Shown here one piece after another: positions 11,878 through 26,800 of a DNA stretch of 64,000 nucleotides (positions are counted from its first letter, which is position 1; the number at the start of each line of letters is the position of its first letter). The stretch is from Mycteria americana (Eukaryota; Chordata; Aves; Ciconiiformes; Ciconiidae). The stretch lies in contig NC_134371.1 of assembly GCF_035582795.1 (NCBI RefSeq), positions 51,129,001 to 51,193,000 on the forward strand. The letters run 5' to 3'. Below the pieces are notes generated by a model. The model searched no databases. It saw only the letters and a program-made list of their open reading frames with translations, and was not told where the DNA came from. Both the position numbers and the translations under genes were made by a program.

Positions 11878-14800
11878 CTGGAGGGAAAAAAAAAAAATTG
11901 ATACAGAAAAGCGACTTCAGCATCAGATGTAAAAAAAAAAAAGCAAAGCTTGTGAGTTCAAACAACTGTATTGAACAAAGGTAGTTTATAACGTCACACT
12001 TGATCATTACAATACATAAGATTGTATGTATTATACACAATGACCAGTACCAAAATATGAATTTTTATTGAGATGTAGTGAAACAAACAAACAAAAAATC
12101 TACTTAGAAAAAAAAGGGCTAGTAGTTTGTATGCCTCTAATCAGTTGTATATTGATGTTATATAATGTAGACAAACAAAATTCAGAACAAAATGCAAAAT
12201 GTTATATAATTACACATAAAAAAGGAAAGATATCAGTCATTATTTTCTTCTTTACCAAAAAGCTCCTAAACATTCACACTGTAAAAGCTGTATAGTGCTT
12301 TGTATGAGTAAAATATAAAAGGGCTATAAAATTCTGTCTTAAAGTAACCAAGAAGAATATTTTAACTACAAATTATTAACAGGGCTCCTTGACAGAAGTT
12401 GTACTTAACTGGTAAGTCACACACTGTCAAACTTCATAAAGACATTCAAGAGGGTCACTTACTTGGACGATTCTCCCCCTGTTCTATATGCCATAAAACA
12501 CATAGTATGTCAAAATAGCAAACGCATTTTGCTTTAAGCTGAGATTTCTCCAAACACATAGAAGCCTCTAATAGAGACATTTTGGATTATTATTAATTTT
12601 ACTTGATGCACGTAGGCATGAGACATCAATTAAATTCTCAAACCGAGGAGCAATTTGAGTGAGTAATCAGAGCAATTTGATTTCTTAGTTTTGACAGTCT
12701 GTACCTTAAAGCAGTTTAAATTATACTTCTTACACACTGAACTGTTTAAAAAATAGGCTTTAAGAAAGCTGGACAAAACTTGAACAAAGCTAATTTAATC
12801 TTGAGAAGTTTTTATACAGGATACTAAACTTCAGTTTTAAAGCTGACACTATAGCACAGATTTGCTATAGTGAAACTATTTTCTGTTTTGGTAACAAAAT
12901 TAAGTGCGTAAAGTCTCAAAGTGCCTGCAGTCTTAGAGTGCTTCAGAAAAATAAGAGAATCAAAGTGGGGAGTGAGAGGGAGGAAATTATATTTCTGAAT
13001 TCAGCTCATAAAGTTTAGCTTTAAAATTCAAACAATACTTGGCCTTTCAAAATTTGCTATTTAGCAACAACATTTTACAGAAAATCTTCCTTTTGGGCCT
13101 CATTTTCTGAACTGCTGAATAGATGGGAGTTCATCCAGTTTCCACTGATTTTAAAAATTACAATGAATGGGAGCCGAAAGTAGTTGCCAACTAGGAGAAT
13201 AAAGTATATACATGAGAACAGACAATGGAAATAAATAGGGCATTAGTACAGAGAATGTTGTTTGTCATCTGAAATCATGGAAACTGCAAGGCACGCATTA
13301 CTGTATATTGCATTTAGTTCCAGAATCAACCAGAACAGCAACGGAAGGTATAATCTTCAAAGGATCCAAAACCAAACATGCATAGTGCTGCTGCTAAAAT
13401 GCATTCCTCAGTTTGGAAGGAGCTACCACCATGAAGATCATCTACATATATAATATCTGTATGGAGATGAAGTGAAATGTCGAGCTGTCAGTTTTCATTT
13501 GTGCTTTAATTTTATCCAAATCTATTTTTATCCTAAAGTCCTTTCTTTTTCTCATAATTCTATTGCAAAATATTGCAAAGGTAGTAATAGCTGAATCGAC
13601 TCCCTAAGCACAAATATTTTTTTAAAATCTTTAATAAACAAAATCAAGTATTAAAGGTTATGCTGAATGTTAAGTAACTTCAACACCAAACGTTATTGAC
13701 AAGATCACTTAACAAGATTTCATCTCGAATACTGTATTTAGAGAAATAGTGCCATTGATACCATATAGGAAAGAGTTATTTTAGAATTTGTTTGTGAAAA
13801 GATGTACTTTTAAATAAGAAACTCAAGGTAGTCTACAGCTTCCTAAAAACTTCCCAGCTCCAAAAGCCTTTAAATGAGTAACAACTGAGATCAATCTCCC
13901 TGCAGTCGTTGGTATTAAGACGATCTCCACTTGAAGAAAGCTGCATATAAAAGAAGATTCTTTTAAATTAAGCAAAAATAGTGATAGAACACAAAGAAAG
14001 GATCTTACAAGACATGGTAAATAGAGTCCCTTAATACAAAAATAAATTTACAAGAAATTTTGATTAATAGACTTTTAATGAGTTAAATTATTTTCCATTT
14101 CTTTTTGGATTCCATTTCAATATGTACCTTTAGCTAAATATTTCAACTATCAAACGCTGACACTTGGTGAGAAGGACTTTAAGAGATGCTCAAAGTAAGG
14201 ACATGGTGTGGAAAGAAACACACTTACGCACAAACTGCTATATAAACCCTCCCACAAAAGAGAAGTATTCAGTTGGATTTGTGATTTTTGGACTGAGGCC
14301 CCTAGGTTTTGTAATGTACTTCATGACAGACAAGACTGAGTTGTTTCTTTCCTGGTGAGAAGTATAGCAGTTACTATTTAAACTGGTAAAACAGAGTGCC
14401 TCTGCCCAGGGTTGACAATCTCGACATTGATTTTTGCATCATGACGCTTTATCAGCAGGAGAGCAGAGGAAGTGCTGATAGAGGATCAGAGTGACCATTT
14501 CAGAATGTTAGTCTGGAGACAAGGATAGTGGGAGAAAGACCTGGAGATGCATTATTACTAGTCTTCAATTCACCCTTCTCAGGATTAAGTAAGTTATATA
14601 TGAAAAGAGACTGGTGGCATAAACAGCCATGACTTCCTGAGTGCTGGTGCCAGGTGGCTGTAACATTGCAAAACACCCTCCTGGCAATGTTGTAGATTTA
14701 CATGCATTTTTAGTTGAATTTTCTTCCTCCTGCCTTGGGCTTAAGGGGACCTTAATAAGGATGTTACTTTTCAAAAAGAGCAGAAAACTTGTGCAGTTTT

Positions 14801-17800
14801 AAGTAATATTCTAAACCTAAAATCTTTATACCATGAAGCTCACATGCTAAGCAGTCTATTTTTTTTTTTTTTTTTTTGGAATTGCAGTCTGTGATATAAT
14901 ATAGTTTCATGAATTACAAACATGTCCTAACTATCAGACCCTGTTTAAGACACTCTGTTTAAAGAGTAGCTATTATAGCCCACACTAAGAAAGAAAAAGG
15001 TATTGCTATTGTCAGAGAAACTGCCAGGTGTTAAATATTGAGAAACGAAGTTAAAAAAAGAAAAGACATTTTAGCTGTGGATCAATTTTTTTTCCTTACC
15101 TGAACTTTGTTTAAAAATTAATTAAGCTACTAATTATCTGATAAGCAGGAGACTAAATCAAAAAGTAATTTCAGAGAGGCATGGGTAAGTTTCTAGCAAT
15201 TAGTTAAAAATTGTGTCTAGATGGGACGTGTTAAACACTATGAATATTTGTACAAACTCTTTAATCTTGGAAAACTGTGTCCTTTTCACATTTAAAAGAT
15301 GCTTTAACTTGTCATTTGAAAAGCAGTTATCATCGACTACTTTTCTACTTTTCAGTGGCTGTTGGAACAGAAGCAGAAGCTTTTGTCTGCAAAAGAAGCA
15401 AGCACAAGTTGCTAGTTTGCAACTGAGTGCAAGTTCCATGCTCTAAGTAACACTGGTCCAATGTATATGCGAGGTACTGCACAAGAGAGCATTTAAGGGC
15501 TGTGCTCTCATCCTTGCATGAAATGCTAACTGAATTAAACCACAGTTGTATGCAAATAAGCCAGAACAGTATTTGGAATCAATATCTTCAAGTCACTGAG
15601 AGATGCAATGACCCTATCTCTGAAGAAACTATTGTGACCGATTGAATTTAATGATACACAGGACTTCAGTTGAAGGATCATGGAACTGCCTTGAAACTCT
15701 GCAGCATCTTCAAAAGATGTAGAATATAAACAGGAAATAGGATACTTGGGACCACAACAATAACAAGTGGCTACTGCAATGAAAAGAAAAATATAAATTC
15801 TGCTTTTCTGTTACTTCTTTCACATGTTGCAGCATTCATGTGGAACAAACTTTTGTGAAAAAAGTCAAATAAATATAAGAAAAGCTAAAGGATTAAGTGA
15901 TTTTAAAACAATCACAGACAGAAGCACACAAACATAAATGTTACTGTCCAAAGTTATACACCCATGCTTCAAAGGCTTGCCTTCAGCACACCCGTTAAAA
16001 GGAAACGTTCATGCTCAGTTCATGGAAAAGCAGTACAGTATATATCAGACTTCATGAAACAGTGTCGTTTCCTGCACACCCACTTACACCATATGGTAAA
16101 CAGGTCTTTGTAAAGTTTAAAAAGTGTTAAAAATGTCAAACTGTGTCTGATTGATAAAATTCATATTTGCTGGCTATTCCACATATGTTATATATTCAAG
16201 AAAAAAAAAAAGTGAAATTCATGTGAAGACCAAGCTATTATTATCAAGCTATTAAATGACATCTGGCTACCACAAAATGTTTACATAGTTCCAGTGCTTC
16301 AACTCAAGACCCAAGCTTCCTATGAATTAGTTGCCTTACAAAATCATTTGACAAGTATATTTAGGAGTTTAACCTAAATTAAAATATTTTTAGAAGTCAG
16401 TCACATTATATGGAGTAAATTTCATTACTTGATATGGTAGCGTGCACAACTCATTCTTAGATCTATGCATACCTTAACCAAGACAGCTGAATACATTCAG
16501 AAAAGATGATGGTGGAGTAATATTTTTATGTAGTTAAAAGCACTAATGGGCACTTCCTATCCAAAGGTGTGAATATCCTTTTTAAAAAAACCCTAATTGT
16601 ACAGTACCATCCTCCCCTCAGATAGCGGACCTCACGAAAACCTTTCTGGACTTTTTGTTTAAAATGAATTCTGTGATCCCCTTTGAAAAAAATTAAATTT
16701 TCAAAGCCACCACTGTGATATCAGCCAGTTACAGCTCTCTGAAACAGACACCTGAAAACAGGGGTAAGAACACAACCACCTAAGTTGGGTTCCTTTCCAT
16801 TCCCCAAAATTGGTCACTTAAAATTACACGAAAAGCGTTGAGAATTCAAGTGCACATAAGTTTACTCAATATCATGCAAAGCACTTGTATACTCATGAAG
16901 AAAAGCCATACGCTTATTCTGAAAAGAATAATAATAAGCTCCTCCTAGAAAAAGCTAAGTATTGCCAGTCTTTCTAACTTTTTCTAATGGCAGAGGCTTA
17001 CAAAAATAAAAGCCACTGATCATGGCAGAAGCCATGGATCTGAGCACAATTATTTCAACTCCTTACCTTGTTTGGCATGCTTGGAACTTGAACAAGAACA
17101 GAATTATAAAGCAGAATGACGGAACAGGCAAGCATCACCTGTCCTTCCACAGAAAGCTTTGAAAAATAGGATATAAACATTTTTGCCAGTTATAGGCATT
17201 TGAGCACCATAAGTAAGACTCTTAACATAATCATCACAACATAAAAGTTTTTTTCTTTTTAATTCTCTCAGTTTCTTTCTACCTTTTGTTTTAGGCACTT
17301 ACGACTTAATTTTTTAAGATCATCATAACCAGGATACCTGATAACTATTCTTCTATCAGAATGACAGAGTAGCACTAATGATCACAAAAGTTTCTTGAAC
17401 ACTCACTTCAGAATATGGAAATGAAGCAAGAGCGGGCAGCAACTACAGGCAGCACTTCTTTTTTCCTTCCCCAACAAAAACACAGACAAAGACCACCACA
17501 TATGTGCCACAGGGAGGGTGCCAACAAGCCTCCGATTGAGGTGCCATCAATAGGCTCTTGCTAAGGGTCCCTACCTGCAAGGAAGTCCAATGCATTTTTT
17601 GCTGTCTTTGGACAGTCATAAACTGGACTATGGCTATCAGCAATCTAGTCCTCTCACCCCACAAGCATTTCAGTGCATGTTACCTGACCTTCAGCTATGT
17701 ACACTTAACAAAGAGTAAAAGTGCTTACAAGCCTCTAACATCAGTTTGGGTGATTTAACATAGCTATTAAAGGTTCTGAGAGATCAACCAGCCATTCCAG

Positions 17801-20800
17801 CAATGTGCCGTCAGCACTATGCTAAAGCATATGTGCTCCATTGCCATGACAAAGTCATGTCACATTGTTAACAAGGACTGATTTAGGAGAAACAATGCTA
17901 AAAATCATGAAGAAACATAACCATGCAGGAAACACTCTGTGGAGTGCCATTGATCATTACCTGCCAACTACTACAGTAAAGCATTAAACAGAATAGAAAA
18001 ACCCTTTATACTAAAAGTCTTCTAGGGTATTGCCAATATTCAGACACAAATGAAAAGTATTTTAATGGAAACTCTACATCAAAGTGTGTTGCTGGGATTT
18101 GTCAAGGACTGGTTAGCGACCCAGTGCTGCTCTTGTGTGTGTGGTCAAATGGCTCTGAAAGCAGAGCAGCTTATCGAAGTCTAAGTCTTTAGTTCAAAAG
18201 CAGGGAATACCACCATTGTGTGCACCACAGATAATGGAAATTAATTTGGAAGTCTGTCAAATTTCCATTCAAAACTCATACTTGCAAGACTATTACGAGT
18301 CAATTCCGGATTTGGAAAAACAGTGTCATGAATGTAGGACAGCCCATCTTTATGCACAATTAATTAGTACTTAGAAGAATTAAGTTACAAGGCCATAAAA
18401 GCACAAGATTTCCAGCTTTCCCCCCTCCACAACTTTTTTGTAAACATTTGTGACAGTATTGGCTAAATATCAACTGCTTTTGAGATTTACAAGGAGTATT
18501 AACATACTTTTCTTCCCAGCTCTGTACCTACCATTGAGTTGAAATCATGAGGGAAATCATCTCTGATTGCTTCTACAAGGTATAAAGGATTGGAATGGTA
18601 CTGCATGGATCAAAACAAACCATATGCAGCAATGTCAGCTGGCAAGTGGTAGGAGAGGGATTGTTTTTCAACCTGACTCTGTGGAAGACTGGTGAAAAGG
18701 CGCTCCACTGAGAAGCCCAGAACAAGCCCTTCTGCACTAGACAAGTGGATGGCCAGGCTGAGCATATTGTACCACTTCTTGGACCAAAGGCGGATTATAG
18801 GACAATACCAAAGAGGATGCCATTACTTAGACAGGAGCCCCTAAAGTTGTTTCAGTAATACAAGGTACTTTAATTTCATCAACAGCCCAGGACTCCTTAA
18901 GCAGCTGCCTACGGTAAATTTCCTACTCCTTGCATTGCAAGTAGAAGAGAGAGCACAAAACCCCATCCATAGATTTAAATAAACTTTTGAGCAGATTTAT
19001 AAGAACTGAATGTTAGTATGATACTGCAGGTCATTCTCAGTAATAGTTCATCTCATTTAGTGTTAAAAATCCTCTAGAAATACACAAAGCCATGTTAAAT
19101 GAATGAATGGGGACAATCATACCATTGTAATGTGTTCTACTGTGTACAGAACACAAGGGCTGGGGTGTTTTGGTTTTGTGGTTTTTTTTTTTTTCTTTTA
19201 AAAATACTTCAAATATATTTGCACTACTCTTACGTTACAGGTTTGATGGGCTTAGCAATGCAATAAAATGTTATTAATCAGAAATGCCATTCTTTTAATG
19301 CAGCAGTTTAATAGAACACAGTCTTAGATTCCATTTTAATTATGTTCCTATGAACGAAGTCTCCAACACAACTGATTAAACGAAAGTAATTGTTTTGTAA
19401 GACAAATGGCTAGACTGAGTCAATACAACAAGTGTTACAGATCAGCAATTCAGCTCATTGAAACAGATGTGCATTGCAGCCCGTAGACCATCTGCCTGTA
19501 CATATAACTGAAGTGTCGCCAATGTATCAATCACTTAATAATAGTGCTTCAGTTGATGGGGTGAACTGAAACACTTGTCGCGCTTATCCATTTCACGAAC
19601 CTCTACCAAAAGGTGCTCAGACAGTTTGACAGAGTAAGTCAAAGCAGCACTGTAATTCTGAATGTTCTTCACAATATATTGACTGCTTGCTTAATTTGAG
19701 GTAGAGTCCCTCACTTACCAGTATATCACTGGATACAGTACGCTTGTCTAGGGACAGCAATTTTGTTAGTAAAGTACCTTAAGTCACAGCAGGGATTTCC
19801 ACAGGCCTTAAAGCATAACGCATCCCATCAGGCAAATGTTAGTATCAGACAGAAAGCTGATCTGAAGCACAACGCAAGTGTAGTTGTAAGTTAAAGATGC
19901 AACACCAGGGAGCTTAAAAAAATTGTAACCTTTGGTATAATTAAGTGGTTACACAATCATACTGTTTTAACATACACTCAGAAATTAGAAAACAATTACA
20001 GCCTCAACTTATGTAATTTAGCTGTTACACTCACAGTTTCAGTTAAAAAAACCCCACTTGTTTCTTATAACTTTCGTTTGAGCATGATTTAAAAAGCTCA
20101 ACATTTAAAAAACCCCTTAAAAGCAAAAGACTGTCTCTGGAGTGAACATTTTCCATTAGAACACATTAATATTTGACAGACAATCTTGAACTGGAAGCAT
20201 CTAACTTACAAACAAGATGCAGAAGTATTTAAATATATCTCCAGAATTCAGCCTTCTTTTAAACAAAACGATACTAGTGCCAAAAAAAAAGTAATCATGA
20301 TCAGTGTCATTTGCAGCTCTGAAATTAAAGCAACCTCTAATTTGGGGCCCTTTGTTAGCATATCCTATCGGTCAAAGAGGAAAGTCAGTATTTAGGGGCA
20401 GTTTTCTTTAATTTCCCCAAATTTATTCCTATATTCTAGTTTCTTAATGAAAGATAAAACACTCTAAAGCCCACAGTGTTGAATGATAACAACTGACAGA
20501 AATAAACAGGCAATTTTCTTACTGAGGGGAAAAAAGCTACTTCTGGTCTAGTTTTAAATACAGCCTGAAGATCCTATTCTCATCATAAAGACAAGAATTT
20601 TGTAGCTAAAATGCAACTTATGTTTTATTTATTATTTAACTTCCTTTCATTATTGTGTACTTACTTGTCCACAGAATCCAGCACAGACACTTTAATCCTC
20701 TGATGGCAACAGAAACTAAATTATTCATAGTTTAAAATTTTTGTCCACTACATTTAAATCAATGCTACAAACACTGATTCAAAATCAACGACTGGAATTC

Positions 20801-23800
20801 CTACACAATCCAAGTATACAGCAAAACTTAAGGTTCATTCAAAAGATAACTTTGTTGTTTCCACTACCTTCATTTCTTCCTATACAGCTTCTACAAGTCT
20901 GTTCAAGAAAAATGCTCTCTTTGATACATGTTTAGGTATATACCTAAAGATATATTTTTCTTCTTTTAAAGCTCACCTTCCACACACACTTTTCATATAG
21001 TTGATGTCCAGACACAAGTCAACTTCCATTCCCTTTTAATGGGGCCAAAATTTCACTTGTGGTGCAGCCGGATGGATACAACTAACAGTAAAAGGAAAGC
21101 ATACCTACAGTAACAAGGGTTTATCTAACCATTTGATAAAAGTGCTTACTAACAACTGAAAAAGAGAAAATTTTTGTTGCCTTTTGGATTGTTTGGATTT
21201 GCCTTTTTTTTCTTTCTTTCTTTCTCCCCACCCCCAATCAGTTATTTGTATCCAAATAGGCAACTGTATCCAAAATGCCACAAAAATTAGATAAACATCT
21301 GAAACTCTCAGTTCATGTAACTCATACTATTTTACCACAACATAATTAATTACATAATTCTTCTCAGAAAGTAACTAGAAAATGGCATTTCTTACTATTC
21401 CCATATTTCAGTTCCCTGTGAGCAACCAGTAGCACATAAACATGATAGCAACAATTTATACTGAGCTGAAAGGAAATTTCCAAGTCTATTGCTTTGTACC
21501 ATTATTTTAATCTTTGCAATGCAAGCATCAACACTGTTTCTTCTCACACAGTATCACTCCTATAAGGTTCCTTCTGAGCAAGTTTCCTGACCTTATATAT
21601 GCACACATAAAATAAAGTCAGTTCCCTCAGCAACTGTCCAGGAAAGGAACTACACATTTCAGAACATTCAGCAGGTGGAAAATGACGTCACATTCTCTGC
21701 AAGCATTTGCTAGCATTATGCTGATCCTGCAATACTAAGCAGTTGGCTTCATTAAGTACTCGGGGATCACTGTTTTTAACTCATGCTTAGCCTGTCTAAT
21801 GAGAAAGAAGATGGCCAACACTCTGGAAATACTTTGATGTTACAATGGCAGTGACAAAAATTCAGGGACCCATGACTCCTTTAGAGCTATGTAATGGTTT
21901 TATTTGCCTCCTGTTACAGTGATATTTAGGAACTCTATTTTCAAACACTTACTTATTTTAAAATAAGTGTTTTAAAATAAGACTACCAAGACTGCCATCA
22001 ACATGAATATCTTATAGGTCTGGCAAAAAAACAATTACTTGGGGCATCATATGCAAAACAGAGTTTCCAGATTTCTTTAACAGTGGATCAGAAAAACCTC
22101 TAGCCAGACAAGACGACTAAGGAAGCACCAAAACCAGCTCAACATCATTTATGGTTTCTTATCCAGAGTACTCTTCATACAAAGTTTAGCTGGATGAGAG
22201 ACTGTGTTTCACCATTTTGTATTAATAGATATGACTGCAGGATGATTTTTAAAAAAACAAATGGAGAATGGTACCCACCTCTACATTACCATATTCCAAG
22301 ACATTACTACAACATTAGTTCATAGACATGTAGCATCAGAACTTCTATAATACTGTGTGCCATTTAAAGTGCTTACATTCATACAGGGATTTGTTCCAAA
22401 AGGTTTCAGTTTAGCTTACTTATCTGCATAAAGGCAATGCAAAAAAAAGTTCACAATATAAACCCAGAAGAAATCACTATCAGCTGTTTCTCTCTAACAA
22501 ATCTAAGTTTCTTAGGTACACATTTCAAGGACAGGTCTTGTTTAAAGAGCTCCATTTATTTGAAGCCTGTTTCCTGCTAACCAGCTGACAGATCAAAGGT
22601 ACTTCTCAGTCCTACCATTTGTTCCCATTTTTCCCTCTTTCTCAACTTAGTCAAAATTTTAAATTTAATAAATTATATTTTATATAATATATATAAAATT
22701 ATATTTTATATAATAAATGTTATTAATAAATTTAATGACATTTAAAATTGATCCTTTCATCCTTTTTGGTCTTCTATTCCTTACTTTTTATGTTCCACAA
22801 AGTTTTCCTGTGACAACTCTCAAATACTGGAATCTATGCCATTGAAGTCTTTGAGTTACTTAGCTACATGAAATTAAGCACAGGTATAAGTCTCTGTAAG
22901 ATTAAAAAATGCTAAGATGTAAGCTTTTGAGAGCCTGAACCTTTTAAGTACTTTGTAAAATATACACTGTTGTATAAATTATTGTGCACATACAGTGGGA
23001 CAATTTAATATCTAAAAGATGCCTTTATATACAAACCTGGTACATTTTATGAATTAAACATTGTTTCATATACATCTGTTTTTGCAACTGCTGGACTTTT
23101 TTGCTGCCACATACTAGTAATCTATTCCTGTCAATTCATTATCTCAGTGATATGCAAAAAAAATTTCAATAAATATTAAATAAAATATACTGTCTTACAG
23201 TTAAAACAGCTACAATGCAATATGCTTAGGTAAATAATTTGTCAATACTTGACTTTATAAAATGTACTCACCTGTACTCAGTTACTATGGAAACAATGAC
23301 CATAAAATTGATCATAGTTTAGTTTCACAACTTTCTAACATTGTAATTTGATTATCTTTCGGTCCAATATACAGATCAAACACCTGCAGTAATGCAGCTG
23401 AGTAAAGAGATACGCTAGGAATAGACTTGCTTCCACTGTGTCCAAATTTTTTTTCTTCAGAAGTTAATCATAAGGACCTCAATATTTTTCTACTTGCCTT
23501 TCCCAGTTTTGAAAACAAATGCCAGTGCAGTTTTGGACCTCTCAAAATGAGATTCTTAAAAATCCCCAGAAGTTAAGGATTCTTAAGCACCTTTTCCCAG
23601 AAGCACCTTTGCCAGCTCACAGTAGGTTTAAAAAAAAAAAAACCACCAAAACCAACAACAACAACAAAACCCCAAACCCTTTTCCTGTTTATTTCCAGAT
23701 CTACTACTGACTTGATGATCTCCAGTAAATCACTTTTCTACTCTTAATCTCAATTTTACCATCTCTATAACAGAAGAACACTATTAACACTGACTTGTGA

Positions 23801-26800
23801 AAGTACACTGACCTAAACGTATACCTAAAAAAAGCAGAATAGGTGATGAGGTTTGAAACAAATATGAAGAGTCACATGAATCTCAACTATTCTTTATCCT
23901 TTTAAAAAACTGAATACCTCATCTCAGAAATACTGAGTTTTATGATGAATGAGTTGGATTTATTCTGTGTCTTCTTAAAATGTTCAGATGGATAGAGAGA
24001 AATGGATAGAGAGGGTGGAAGAGAGGAAGATACATGCATTTCTGTGGAACATACGGTATAAGTGTGGTATACATCAAAATGAAATGAAACACGTCAAGAT
24101 CCCAAGCCTCTAAACAATCAAGCATCTCTACAGTTTTTGCACCGATGCTGGTTTTGCACCTAATAGTATGTAATTATACATATACACTTTGCAGTTTCTG
24201 GACTAAGCTCCCATATACTGGTTAGCTATGTTTGCTACCAGCCAATTAAAGCACACTTTTACTTTTGGGAAGGAATGGGAAGAGAAGAACACGTACTGTT
24301 ATGGACATTATTGTTCTAGTTTCTTTGTATTATGACATGCAAAACTGTATGAATATATAGTTATTTTATGTTTATTTATACAACATTCTGGTTAACTGAT
24401 GGTTGTCGTCTTATCCCAAGTATTTATTTTAATTATACACTTTGCATCAAAAGAGCCACCTGCACCCTGATGCTAAATCTGCGAGCTTGGATTGTCTGTA
24501 AATTCTGAGAGCTTCATCAGAGCCCATTGCCTAGAGATACACTTTATACATCATCTTCTTGTCAGTGACATGTATTTCCTTCCTTCCTTCCTTCCTTCCT
24601 TCCCCAAAGAGGCTGTATTTTCTGTTTTCATAAATATGAAAGGAACACATTTCAGAAAATACTGTACATTTTTTGCCTTCACTGTTAACTTCCCACATCA
24701 GGATCAGAACTTAATTGCCAGACTGGATGAGACCACTGGGTGTCAAAATGTTTTTATATCTCAAGAAGTAACAAACTAACGAGAGGAAGTACAAACTACC
24801 TTTGCACTCGATTCCTACAGTATTAGGAAACAAAAAAAAGTCTCCAGTTCATCAGTGTACTGCCCACTAACAATTATCACATAAAAAATAATTTGCCTCC
24901 TTTCTGAATTAATTAGTTGTAATCTTCTCCTCTCCCCTCCATATTTTTCATGCCTCTGAGTCATTTTTAGTTTGTCCCTGGTCACTGTAGAGTATTATAG
25001 GAACACCAACATTCTCCCACATAACAGTATCGATATGAAAGCTAATAAAATGCATGTCTCTCTATTTCCCCCAACATAGATCTTTGACATATGGGTCTTT
25101 AAGTAGGTCTTGTGGACCACTGTTCTGATCCAAGCAAATTATAACTTAGCTCAGTTATTCAACTAATTTTGTTTTCTAAAACATAATTAATTCACAAAGC
25201 AAGATTTTTAAGATCTTAATGGTTTTTAATCAGTTTCAGGATTCTTCCTCCTTAAAAACCATTATACACTTCATACCAAAAATGTTGTCTGCCATGTCAG
25301 GTCTGACACTTTCAACAGCAATATGACAAAGGAAACTAGAATCTCTGGAATGAAGTATTGTCTTTCTACACAGCCTGTCTTACTGTCTAGCATTATAAGG
25401 TTTTACATTCCATAATCTGCATCAAGCACCATGAGGAGAGGAATGCTTAGATCTTCAAAAGATACTGCTCTTTCAGAGATTTTCTACAATCAAAGTTTTT
25501 CTGTTAATAGTGGTTCCAGAAGAGTTAAGGAATACAATACTTCTACTTTGGTCACAATGGATTTCAGTGCTAAAGAAGAATAGGACACACCACTTAGCCT
25601 AGTACTGGTGCCATTATGACTCTCTGCATAAAACCAAACAAATTAATCCAGAACCCATGCTAAAAATTCTGCTGGTACAAAATACATGCTAGGAAGCCGT
25701 AGTAACCTTTCCAATAATGTGTACCTCTACATTTTTTTTTTGGTTCAGAAACAACAAGCCAAATCAACACTGATTTTCATCTTACGATGAAGTTTCCTGT
25801 AAGTCAAAAACACTGCCTATGTGTCATGTCCCCATTAATGTAGGCTGTTCTTTAGAAAGTTTACTAAGATAAAGTTAAAGCTCTGAAAATAAAAGATGCA
25901 AGTGTCTGTCAAAGTCATGTTTTTCTTTTAACAGATGGGTAATGTTTCATGATAAAAAATGTTTGCATTGAATGTATTAAGATTAATTATTAATAAGGAA
26001 GCAAGTATATTTTCATAGGGCTACGGCTTCAGGATTCAGCTGCAAAATTAACAGTTCAGTTTGCTCAGTGGATGAAGTTAAAATACATTTAGTTTAAAAC
26101 TAAGTTTGGGGCAGCTGTTAATAGTCTGGATTACTCACGTCTTTCTTGCAGCATTAGTTCAGAACTGTCTATGTTACCGTGTAACTGTACAACTTATTCT
26201 GTGCTATGATATGACTTCCAGTAAGCAAAGCTCTATGCAGGAATTATGGAAGGAGGAAAAACATATTACAAAAGAAATCTTCTGAATATATACCTTTTCA
26301 AGAAACATAAATTTAAAACAGTTCTCTCTAATAGGGCTGGGCAATTTTTCCACCTGCTTGATCAGCACATAGTTGTGGCATAGCATTCAACAAGACACGA
26401 ACTCCACTGACCGAGTTAGCTCCCCAAAGAGTCAACAGGATAAAGCAGTCTTTGGAAATCTAGCATGCTATCTTTCAGAGGGCTGAAATAGAAGTTGCCA
26501 CAAAAATCTCGTTCACAAAAGGCAAAAATGAAGTGGGGGAGGAAAGTACTTTCCCTACTACCATATTCTTAATTCACAAGTCCATTTGGAATATAAAGTT
26601 CCCAAGGGTGACTAAAGCAGAAGATCCAAAATTATGTTCAACATAAAGTATTTTTAGATTCTAACAAAAAGATTAGTCAGAACACTACCACCATGAAGGA
26701 CATTTTATAACTGGTGACGCACTCTGCACACCAGCTCTGCACAGTTGGGCATGACTTCAGTCTGAATGCCCACACATACAGCTGCTGGGAACATGCAGAT

